Shown here piece after piece: positions 20,701-27,759 of a stretch of 64,000 nt of DNA (positions within the stretch are counted from its first letter, which is position 1; every line of letters begins with the position of its first letter). Origin of the DNA: Symsagittifera roscoffensis (lineage: Eukaryota > Xenacoelomorpha > Acoela > Convolutidae); assembly GCF_963678635.1 (NCBI RefSeq), contig NC_087067.1, positions 3,731,072 to 3,795,071 of the forward strand, in the 5' to 3' direction. The position numbers and the translations under genes were made by a program. The notes under the pieces were generated by a model. That model was not told the DNA's origin. It made no database searches and saw only the letters and a program-made list of their open reading frames with translations.

Positions 20701-22995
20701 TTTCAACTAATTCTAATGAAATTTCCAAACTTACACATAGTTTGGACTGCAGGAAAAAATCTTGCATTACCAGACACCTTAAGTCGAAATACACCACCTG
20801 AATTACTTACACGAAAAACCACAGTTGAAATACCCAAAAATATAAAATTCTACCTTGCAGAAAACGAAACATCACCCCGATTAGAATGCAAATATGCAGT
20901 AAAAACTGATATTGAACAATCACAAATAAATAATTTACAACATTTTCCACTTTATCTAGATTGTCAAAATAATCATTATGAAGTTGATTTACTTGGAACC
21001 TCAACTTTCAAACCAATCCCATATTCTCAATGGATAAAAAATAACACCCAACAAAAACGAACAAAACAACACCTGCCTAAAAAAGATCATTTTCCACTAA
21101 TTGAAAAAGAAGATTTAACTGATAAAATAAATTTATCAGGACCCCAAACAAGTGATTCAAAATACACAATAAATCAAGTTTTTGACCTTCACGACCCACT
21201 TGATACAATACCCTTATCTAAATTAGAAATCGAAAACATTTTTCTCCCCCCAACAGAAACAATTACAATTTCAACACTGAAACAATATCAAAACCTTGAC
21301 CCAGTAATTCGACAACTGAAATCATGGCATAAATATAAAACTAAACCTATCAAAGCAGATTCAACCATTCTAGGAAATAAAACACTCCTCCGATACTTTC
21401 GCAAATTTAACAACACAACAATTAACGAAAAAACAGACCTTTTAGAGTATAACCTAAATGAATCTACAGTTCCCTGTCTTCCTATAAGTATGATTCTTAT
21501 AGCTTTTAATATATCACATACACAAAATATTAAAGGACACTCTGGATCAGAGAAAACATATTCAAATTTTATACAAAATTTTTACTTCCCAAATGCACCA
21601 ATTTGGATAAAAGTACTATGCAATGATTGTATAGTATGTCAACTGAATAAACCTTACCCAAATCAAAAACAAATAGCACAAAAACAAGATTTTAAAGGAC
21701 AAAGTCTGTACTTTAATCACCGTATCTCATTTGATACTAAAGGACCAATTTCACCCTCATCAGAAGGAAACTCCTACATTATGGTAATTGTTGACGCATT
21801 CACACACTATGTAGCACTTAACCCAGTACCACATTGTAATGCTTATTACGCATATACAACACTCTATGAACACTGGATAGCAAAATTCGGACTACCAGAA
21901 ATTTTAGTCACAGACAATGGTACAGAATTCATAAATAATGAAATAATAACACTATGTCATTTATACAACATTAAACACAAACCACGTACATCTCATGCAC
22001 CTTGGACAAACGGCTTAGTCGAAGGTATGAACCGTTCACTACAAGAATATCTTAGATGTATCATCAACGGAAATGATACAAAATATACCGAATGGTCAGC
22101 AGATGTAAAATTATTTCCCTTAGCATATAATTCACAAATCACGACAACTTTAGGAATGTCACCATACGAAATGGTTTTCAACCAAAAGCCACGCAAACCA
22201 ATAATGTTTACAGCAAATTCCCATAAAAACGCACAAGGTTATTGTCAACCAAATAAAGACTCAATTTGTTATAACCTACCATTACATACGCACGATGAAG
22301 ATCATTTTCATCACCCACAAATTCTTAAATTAGCCTCCGGTACACACACCGAATGGATTTTAAATAGAGATAAGAAACACAATGAAATTTACCAAAAAAT
22401 AACAAAAAAATTATTACAAAGACAAAATATAAATGAACAAATCAATTCACGATTTACACCAGCTTCCGATTTAAAAATTGGAACATTTGTTTTAATACCT
22501 AATTTTAATACTCAAAAAGGAATTTCTAAAAAATTACAACCCCTTCGAAAAGGACCATACCAAATAATTGCAAAACCCACTGATGTCACATATAAAATTA
22601 TCGACTCAAACAAAAAAGAAATCGTTCAACATCGAAACAACCTATTACCTTATTACCCAAAAGAATACGCACTCCGTGAATTAACTCAATTATATTCTTT
22701 CACAGGATTAAAAATCGTTCAAAATGAACCACATCTGAAAAACACAGAACAAAATGATAACCCCACCGAAAATCAAAACACAAAACCAACCGTCACAAAA
22801 AACAATACGCAAAACCAAAAAGAATCTCCAAAACAAAGAAAAAATAGAAAAATGACAGAACAAATAATACCCCAAGAAGAAATAGACAAATCAGAACATA
22901 GAAAAACAACAAGACTCCGAAATCAACCACGTAAAAACTACAAAATGTTCATCCCCCAATCTAAAATATTAAAGAAAGTAGAATTTAAAAAGTAA
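14773..22995 (+). CDS. gag-pol: Gag-Pol polyprotein of element 1 (2740 aa)
   Basis: One uninterrupted frame with Gag and Pol fused and no frameshift. The N-terminal 590 residues are poorly conserved and Gln/Asn-rich. A capsid-like Gag domain is at about 597-800, a CCHC zinc knuckle at 842-855 (C-X2-C-X4-H-X4-C), and an Asn/Arg/Tyr/Ser-rich tract at about 900-1075. The aspartic protease is at about 1220-1300 (LIDSGA, D1229). RT is at about 1590-1820 with D1674 (TTADMNSAY) and YLDD at 1737-1740. RNase H is at about 1880-2005 (D1886, E1929, D1956, D2001). The integrase has an HHCC finger (H2249, H2256, C2286, C2289; an extra C2283), core D2321, D2381 and E2417 in D,D-35-E spacing, a GPY module near 2594, then a basic tail. 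All catalytic residues are present, so the enzyme set looks functional. It makes and integrates element DNA from RNA. Confidence 0.95.
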   Translation: MSSTHTPGEETPDDDEIFPFIVDADTDRGQHLFCQNLLINLFEPGISPCKTEFPDVKIKRQIIDHYLKDICNITQQYGIYSIEFTSPNHNNRTYTIQTDDLDLEFSKVFSEYIKSIQYHNSQRANSIFTNEVFAIIYSYISILENELPLTNVSPTDTSKHLRVRHEITLLSSYLNVIKENFTKDDVSQHTRHDLQKILAWFIIDYFTHNIDLIAQARKNFRPQNSNDETAITEQSDYVWDPEWSHPAFISFPQSISSQAIGTISYIRDYVRVIPLTIDATPLNYNTFLPDTQNNSLNSTVIHNENLNGTRNLTQQDIQTPSHFINEEIVHTTTTQQSISPIRPNLTTPRNTNPSQTQVTLQSTVKPSVAPKYSHMDYQTYKPVTIPSKTRKTFTRNNFADHNYNYTHPSKTNYQPQRNFNQYTKPRNWDNPTAQYNSNNFQPNPPQDRSENYPFFQQNKNKKQTSYQMDYLSSDEDFLQPDIFAQNTQEYRRQGIQKTRINHRNFSPQPIDAQHQQAIQQQNPINTQSFQPIQQQNPMIAHSYQPSQMQNEIPLPYYLQQHEITRNQLSNFSQMPNAAESLQMTMNPYLMGGSSITSNKPLMVFTGTDPEYSVEDYLNAVTANLILNIGPEPINTPLHQNWIHRRTALIQTTLDGAAQKWFSVLPQEIKSNWKRFTQEFSKMFDSERNKQQQRVLCNEIRRLPNETIKQIAVRIETLVRKAYSLNTHDYKNTKMTEILMMTLTPQLRKIAIKKRASHPSSIREPDLDFRKLVDKLEQAEITMKLEETENLKLQYVNKIETTPTNINNIQESETDLVEKITEILNIYEKNPNFKGKPSFKKWCNYCRRYGHSISECRQKQQDSQNKPQKYKEPNKSFYQYMKKDQNLPNKNVYSNNSSGKPLPNNTSYTRNQSPYNSSYRGRSPERRNTYNSSQNHYNRPNSRNNYSRSNSNTQRFVSRSNSQPRNNYYPNNQSRNSSYNRNRNYSYNRNRSYSNNRNQNYPNNRSRNNSYNRSNYNRPNNNYQNRSRNNSQNRHPSYNNRYRNYSKSPHRNNNHYNTSNNRHRSSTPKHQRQINQVQSNPETTSDPPGIDDTVTDTLQLNQINCTSSDSESDTENTLAINMIKVENDYESVIYEQPFPSHIYENQSEFLQNHYTTPINSTPTTQETNAKNTTAQPDQNAKTKCLNTNHIYQNIQKEQPKEKIWTIPFLLESPRNKEFQPPDLEIDFLIDSGAESNIINIPTWNEIKSLHPKLTPLETSSKLATAQGSTLINYGKIQLFLLPTRTIEQSKILNKPFKQIFHITDIKYNIIGIPFISKYIPTINILNSKILIKDKYTKTKETSLTFFQRLNKQPPFFSKFYPIYNQQRKHLKPLSGNIYNFSIKQVHQYDKEQNKQKFYMSDFEFKPIHKFFKITISSIKYLKNSNSDIISLHVYNNTPYQVTLPLGLLGYCETNATITPIHEKAYRVNNILQLLDICQSTILNEELSINNIISNENRNTDYFTKTPYFKPTFNISNYTEHQQKFLTMFNFQHSQITQDEFEKLAKQLIKYSSVYATSKFDVGKISSSLHLPLKPDAVFKKQRASKVPIHLHDKVNRLLDILEQYNIISPVNKEEQPKGNTFINPVIILAKGESLKIVLDARYLNSLIDESKCNWPIEPIQVILTKINGKYFTTADMNSAYNQMPLDEQSRRLTQFVIGNQQYEFNRLFYGISIGPAAFSAFMSKIFRPLILKKNAITYLDDVFMQSQTKDEMFKVLETYHQILQNENLKAAPDKSHFFLTKVKFLGHNIERKTITPLKSRIDAIQKLQPPTNKKKIQEFLGMLNFLSKYVYKMQLYLRPFYNILRQQNNFEWNTEHQTRFEEIKKLLTEQISNTIPDPDQPFYAMCDASNFGIGAALLQSHNGTNKMNLISANSRLFTQAELRLSTLMRECTAIIYTLTEYEFLILGSKHPTVLFTDHKPIIFLFTQKSNPNHRVYRFQLILMKFPNLHIVWTAGKNLALPDTLSRNTPPELLTRKTTVEIPKNIKFYLAENETSPRLECKYAVKTDIEQSQINNLQHFPLYLDCQNNHYEVDLLGTSTFKPIPYSQWIKNNTQQKRTKQHLPKKDHFPLIEKEDLTDKINLSGPQTSDSKYTINQVFDLHDPLDTIPLSKLEIENIFLPPTETITISTLKQYQNLDPVIRQLKSWHKYKTKPIKADSTILGNKTLLRYFRKFNNTTINEKTDLLEYNLNESTVPCLPISMILIAFNISHTQNIKGHSGSEKTYSNFIQNFYFPNAPIWIKVLCNDCIVCQLNKPYPNQKQIAQKQDFKGQSLYFNHRISFDTKGPISPSSEGNSYIMVIVDAFTHYVALNPVPHCNAYYAYTTLYEHWIAKFGLPEILVTDNGTEFINNEIITLCHLYNIKHKPRTSHAPWTNGLVEGMNRSLQEYLRCIINGNDTKYTEWSADVKLFPLAYNSQITTTLGMSPYEMVFNQKPRKPIMFTANSHKNAQGYCQPNKDSICYNLPLHTHDEDHFHHPQILKLASGTHTEWILNRDKKHNEIYQKITKKLLQRQNINEQINSRFTPASDLKIGTFVLIPNFNTQKGISKKLQPLRKGPYQIIAKPTDVTYKIIDSNKKEIVQHRNNLLPYYPKEYALRELTQLYSFTGLKIVQNEPHLKNTEQNDNPTENQNTKPTVTKNNTQNQKESPKQRKNRKMTEQIIPQEEIDKSEHRKTTRLRNQPRKNYKMFIPQSKILKKVEFKK

Positions 22996-23595
22996 TTTTA
23001 AAATTTTACACTTCACAATCTTGAAACCTCCGTAACATTTTTCATTTCATTTTTTCAAAATAACATGCTCACAAGTACGCAATAATTCTAGTTCAAAATA
23101 GACCAATAGGATTCATCCAATCCGCCACTTTCTCTAACTCAAACTAAGATCAATTAGACGAATAATCTAGAACTCCAGGCACATCTCTAACTATAACTTT
23201 ACAACCTCCAGGTTAAAAATAAGCAAACCACTCCAACTTGACAGCTAAAATAAATATCACCATAATACCGTACCCCTCCCTTATCTAATAACCCAAAGAT
23301 CAACAATATTTCCCCAACTCAGACCACGAATACCCCCAAAACAAATTTGATAACTTAGCCTAAAGTCACAAAATGAAAATTTTAATTAGCCTAAAGTATA
23401 AAAATCTCACCATACCCCGGATCATTTGACAAACAAAAATAAAGAAAAAGACGACCTCCCAGTCACCATGAAAATTGCCCCCAACAAATTTTTACGAAAC
23501 TCAACCCACTTGTCAAAAAACTAATAAATAATTCGACCACACTAGAAAATCGCCTCAAACAGCAAAAAATATTCGACCAAGAGATCATTTCTTAA
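22996..23595 (+). other. 600-bp untranslated spacer between pol and the 3' gene block (element 1)
   Basis: No frame of note. Pyrimidine-rich tracts followed by AG occur here, as expected if 3' splice sites for downstream mRNA lie in this interval, but no single acceptor stands out. The sequence is closely similar in element 2. Confidence 0.5.
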
Positions 23596-23826
23596 ATGCT
23601 TTTCTCTCAAACAGTCGTTCAAATACTTATCAATTTTAAACATTTTTTTTCAATACTCCAAACTTTTATAATATTTCTTTTTGATATCATCGAATCTTTT
23701 CTAATAATCATAATAATTTTTTGTAATATTTTCTTAATTTTCTACACAATAATTGAACTATACCTCCAACTTTCCAAAACCCTTGAATATATCCACAGGT
23801 ACGATTTTAACAACTTGTCTAAATGA
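23596..23826 (+). CDS. p76: small membrane protein (element 1)
   Basis: 76 residues from an ATG. Two long hydrophobic stretches (about residues 9-30 and 32-58, with the run IIIIIFCNIFLIFYTII) predict two membrane helices; the tail (TLEYIHRYDFNNLSK) is hydrophilic. The stop codon TGA shares bases with the next ATG (ATGA at 23823-23826). The frame is kept in element 2 with four changes. No homologue is recognised; a viroporin-like or envelope-accessory role is a guess from size and hydrophobicity. Confidence 0.6.
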   Translation: MLFSQTVVQILINFKHFFSILQTFIIFLFDIIESFLIIIIIFCNIFLIFYTIIELYLQLSKTLEYIHRYDFNNLSK

Positions 23827-24011
23827 TACGAACAATTTTCAGTAGAACTGATATTTTTCTATTGTTTGTAATCTTTATAACATTTTTATCATCCCTCATT
23901 TTGACCATATGTAAATGTATAAAGAAAGCAATCATCACATTTGCCCTAGCAACAATTTTCCTAATTCTTTTTTTAGAAGAATATTATAATAAACATAAAC
24001 CTTCTCACTAA
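23823..24011 (+). CDS. p62: small membrane protein coupled to p76 (element 1)
   Basis: 62 residues, starting inside the p76 stop codon (ATGA). Two hydrophobic helices (about residues 11-31 and 38-53, FALATIFLILFL) flank a CKCIKK motif; the C-terminus is charged. I see no amino-acid difference from the element 2 copy despite silent base changes, which supports a real protein. The overlap suggests translation by termination-reinitiation after p76. Confidence 0.6.
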   Translation: MIRTIFSRTDIFLLFVIFITFLSSLILTICKCIKKAIITFALATIFLILFLEEYYNKHKPSH

Positions 24012-24016
24012 AGTAA

Positions 24017-25153
24017 CAATTCAAAAATCCATCAAAAATTGCTACCCAACAGTCACAAAATCAGTCTTCACCGACATCATCCCAAGATAATCCAACACCA
24101 CCTTCAACTACTCAAAATCCTCAAACATCTACACGAATTTCTTTTCAAGACAATCCATACACCTTTGAAGAACGGCACGCTCGTTTATCTGAACCACTAG
24201 AACCAGTTCAACGACAAGCACCTCTAAGTGAACCAACATATAATCTTTACCCAACACTACCACAAGAACTAAGTAGAATACGAAACCTTAGTCAAAACCA
24301 AAACACAACAGAAATAAATAGACAAATTATACATCCTCGACGAAATAGAAATTTTCAAACTCCCCGAGTTCATTTTGATATACCTCAATCCCCAACACAA
24401 ACTACTCCAGAAAACACCACTGGTATCACACCAGAAACCCCTACACTTCTTTCACAACGAAGCACTTCAAGTCTACCTTCAGACTACTTAGGTTCAACAC
24501 CAACATCTGAACAAATACGAGAAAACCCTTTTAACCCCCCAAACCTAACATCACGACTACCATATTGGACTACACATTCATTTACACAAGGTGAACCAAA
24601 TTTAGCCAATGACCCCATAGATATTTCTACGGATACAACAACATCCTCATCACTACCAGAAACACTATCACTACCATCAACACCATCAACAAGTCAATTT
24701 TCACCACTACCCTTTAACTTAAATTTTCCAAATAATCTCGACGCCAGATATCGAGAACAATCTTCAGTAAATATTCCTTTAAGATTAGATTGGAATACAT
24801 TCACAGCACCTCCACCATTATTTGGACAGCATCAAGAAAGTAACCGCCTTCATAACTGGGCACTTAATAGATTACAATATCGCCAAGATATTCACAACGA
24901 TATCCGTGATCACAATATTCAAATACTCCAACAAAACAGTTTACAATTAAAGTTTGAAATCACAGTTAAATTAAACAATATTACACAACATCCCTACCCA
25001 TTAAATCCACCTAACATCACAGCTCAATCACTACCACCACCGTTTATAACTACCGAAGTAATATATAAATACGACAGATACACCAAAAACACAATTGGTT
25101 ACATTACATTTTATAATCCATACTCAGGATTATCATACACATGTATATTCTAA
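24017..25153 (+). CDS. ORF-X: methionine-free 378-codon open frame upstream of env (element 1)
   Basis: The frame is open from just after a TAA at 24014-24016 to the TAA at 25151-25153, and I find no ATG in it. Residues 1-200 are Pro/Ser/Thr/Gln-rich and probably disordered (SSPTSSQDNPTPPSTTQNPQ); the last 130 look folded (NRLHNWALNRLQYRQDI, ITVKLNNITQHPYPLNPPN). The frame ends inside env (13-nt overlap). Element 2 keeps it open with few changes (45711-46847). A -1 shift out of p62 would hit the 24014 stop, so a spliced mRNA supplying the start codon from upstream is the best explanation. Function unknown. Confidence 0.55.
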   Translation, partial: QFKNPSKIATQQSQNQSSPTSSQDNPTPPSTTQNPQTSTRISFQDNPYTFEERHARLSEPLEPVQRQAPLSEPTYNLYPTLPQELSRIRNLSQNQNTTEINRQIIHPRRNRNFQTPRVHFDIPQSPTQTTPENTTGITPETPTLLSQRSTSSLPSDYLGSTPTSEQIRENPFNPPNLTSRLPYWTTHSFTQGEPNLANDPIDISTDTTTSSSLPETLSLPSTPSTSQFSPLPFNLNFPNNLDARYREQSSVNIPLRLDWNTFTAPPPLFGQHQESNRLHNWALNRLQYRQDIHNDIRDHNIQILQQNSLQLKFEITVKLNNITQHPYPLNPPNITAQSLPPPFITTEVIYKYDRYTKNTIGYITFYNPYSGLSYTCIF

Positions 25154-27759
25154 AATTATTAAATTTTCTCCAACTCCTTTTTCTAGTAACTTCAATTCAA
25201 AACATAAACCCTTCACCTCGTACAGGACCACAAGATTTATTAGTAACACATTACGATTGCGAAGAAAATGAACAAAAAACACTACATAAATATGCAATCA
25301 ATCAAGTATCACAATGTGAAACAGAACCACAAGCTATAGAAACCACAGATATAATAGCAACACTCTACTCAAAAGCCCGAGCTACAACAGTTACAGGTTA
25401 TAAATTCACAGCAACATTTTCCGAAAAGAAAGTACATTGTTCACAAGTCTCGAACGGAAACAAAAACCGACTTGACCATGAATCATTCTATCAAAGTAAT
25501 ATAGAACGTCTTTTACATCTCAATCCCGACGATTGTAAAAATGAATTACTTAGACTAAACATCACACAAAATAAAAATTCCCAAAGAAAATTAGTTAATT
25601 TTCAAGTTTTTTCAGACTCTGTACATCAATCACAACTTGAAAGACACCAAGGACATATAAAACTAGACGAAAAATACCCGTATAACGGCGCACACGGACG
25701 ATTAACATATGACCTACATGATAAACATTGGATACCACACATTGGTATAAATAACCCATCAAACTGCAAAGCAGACACAAAAAATAAAGGATATCAAGAA
25801 ATAATGTTTTTCGATTGGAAAATACAACTCGAAAAAATACAACTCACACGAGATTTATCTGATAATACAATGATCTATCAAGGAATCCGACTACCTTGTA
25901 AAAACGATCAAGGATATTGCGACCCTACAACAAGAACACAAGCAACAATTGTTTGGTTCCCCGAAGACACATGTACAACATTTCAAGTAGCAAAAATACA
26001 CGCTCGTATGATAAAATTTCACGAAAAATATTTCATACAATCAATTCCTTACGAACAAGTCCATCCATCACGAAAACTAAGTTCCGATTTTAGAAACATA
26101 GATAACATAGAAAATAAATTAACACGTTTTCAAATATATCAAGAAACAGAACTTGCATGTAAATACAGAAATCCACTTCACAGAACACAATACTCTGAAA
26201 TTTTAGTTGAATATGAAAAAGGATTCGACATGACCACTGGAAAAGTAAAAATCGACCCATATGCCACAGGTCATCCTCTAAACGAAGGAACATCCTATAT
26301 ACCAGTTAATTTTGAAAAAAGCAACGGACAACCTGGTGGACATCTAAAACCTTATGACACCAGAAGCACACGCTTACAAGAATTATCACTAATGAATACC
26401 ACATATTTTGGTAATATCCACTATGATATTCATTTGGATATGAAACTAGACTATACAATTAGCCGCATTTTTCAAGAAATGTCACTCTCCGAATTAGAAA
26501 CACTACATCAACTATGCGAATTAGAACGAACACAAATATTACAATCACTTGCACTAGCAGTATTAAAAATACCCTACGCAGGATATTTATTATCAGGAAA
26601 TAGATCAAATTTTTTAGACTATGAAGGAAACATCTTATGGTTTTATACTTGTACTAAAAAAGTATCACCACTATACGTTTTTGAAGATAAACGATGTTAT
26701 AAAAGAATCCCTATCTTTTATAAGAATAAAGTACATTTCGTGGATACACTTTCACGAAGAACCTATTTCTGGGATACCGCAGTCCCATGTGGATCAGAAA
26801 ATAGCCACAATGTAGTACAACTAAACCCTGATGAAAATAAATATTATCTTCTCACTCCATACCCCACATTAATGCAATCACTCAAAAAATTTTCACCAGA
26901 AAGCATTCGCGCTATCGCTCGAAACCCAAATATAGACTTACAATCAATAGGAATCTATTCAAAATCAGATATTCAACATCACATTAGAACACAACAATTC
27001 CAAGAGTTACTAACACAAATGGACACTATACAAAGACAATCAATTGACCAAAACTTACGCAAACTTGCAGAAACCGCAGGATTTGCCGATATCTACACAC
27101 AAGACTATAGCGGATATTTTAAAGACATTAAAGATTATATATATCTAAACGGCGAAAAATACCGTCCCCAAGATATATCACCAATCAACATTTTTAGCTT
27201 TGTTACACTCAAAAATGAGATCCTAGATTTTCTAGGATGGCCCTACTACATCTTAGAAAAATTGACTATTTTATACGCAATGTTTAACTTTATTGGATTT
27301 CTTTTCTCACTCTTAAAAGGAATCTACAATACATGTGCTATACACACACAAGTAAACAGACAAGCAAGTGTAGCACGCATACTCTTTGCAGGATTTTTTG
27401 GAATCTTTTCCACATCTATAAACAAAATTCTTTTAGACGCACAAATAAAAGAATATAACACAAAAATAACAACACGACAAAATACATACGACGAAGAACA
27501 TAACAATGTAGACACACAGCCAACGGCACCACAATTGCCACCCCTGCCAAATAACCATCCACTATCCCTAGTCCCACGAAATTTTCGAAATTTAGCAATC
27601 ACACATAATCCAAATTTTAGACTCATCACATCACAAAGTCCCGTACAGCATATAATGACACATCAATCACACGATGATGACACTTATGAACAAATTATTG
27701 AACAACCCCATACCACCGCTTTTCAATCTCAAAATAATAATTTTTTTAGCCCACGATGA
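25141..27759 (+). CDS. env: Env-like transmembrane glycoprotein of element 1 (872 aa)
   Basis: 872 residues. An N-terminal signal peptide (about 1-18, KLLNFLQLLFLV) is followed by a Cys-rich ectodomain with NIT, NRS and NTT glycosylation sites. The spaced motifs HYDC, then VSQC, then LPCKNDQGYC and VWFPEDTC resemble the fusion glycoproteins of chuviruses and of envelope-bearing retroelements; this assignment is by eye. A hydrophobic anchor is at about 710-730 (LYAMFNFIGFLFSLLKG), a second hydrophobic stretch at about 746-768, and the cytoplasmic tail is Pro/Gln/Asn-rich. The start overlaps ORF-X by 13 nt and the TGA stop overlaps the ORF-Y ATG (ATGA). Apart from the signal region and the last ~40 residues I see no difference from the element 2 protein. 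Probable role: cell entry or spread of the element. Confidence 0.75.
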   Translation: MYILKLLNFLQLLFLVTSIQNINPSPRTGPQDLLVTHYDCEENEQKTLHKYAINQVSQCETEPQAIETTDIIATLYSKARATTVTGYKFTATFSEKKVHCSQVSNGNKNRLDHESFYQSNIERLLHLNPDDCKNELLRLNITQNKNSQRKLVNFQVFSDSVHQSQLERHQGHIKLDEKYPYNGAHGRLTYDLHDKHWIPHIGINNPSNCKADTKNKGYQEIMFFDWKIQLEKIQLTRDLSDNTMIYQGIRLPCKNDQGYCDPTTRTQATIVWFPEDTCTTFQVAKIHARMIKFHEKYFIQSIPYEQVHPSRKLSSDFRNIDNIENKLTRFQIYQETELACKYRNPLHRTQYSEILVEYEKGFDMTTGKVKIDPYATGHPLNEGTSYIPVNFEKSNGQPGGHLKPYDTRSTRLQELSLMNTTYFGNIHYDIHLDMKLDYTISRIFQEMSLSELETLHQLCELERTQILQSLALAVLKIPYAGYLLSGNRSNFLDYEGNILWFYTCTKKVSPLYVFEDKRCYKRIPIFYKNKVHFVDTLSRRTYFWDTAVPCGSENSHNVVQLNPDENKYYLLTPYPTLMQSLKKFSPESIRAIARNPNIDLQSIGIYSKSDIQHHIRTQQFQELLTQMDTIQRQSIDQNLRKLAETAGFADIYTQDYSGYFKDIKDYIYLNGEKYRPQDISPINIFSFVTLKNEILDFLGWPYYILEKLTILYAMFNFIGFLFSLLKGIYNTCAIHTQVNRQASVARILFAGFFGIFSTSINKILLDAQIKEYNTKITTRQNTYDEEHNNVDTQPTAPQLPPLPNNHPLSLVPRNFRNLAITHNPNFRLITSQSPVQHIMTHQSHDDDTYEQIIEQPHTTAFQSQNNNFFSPR

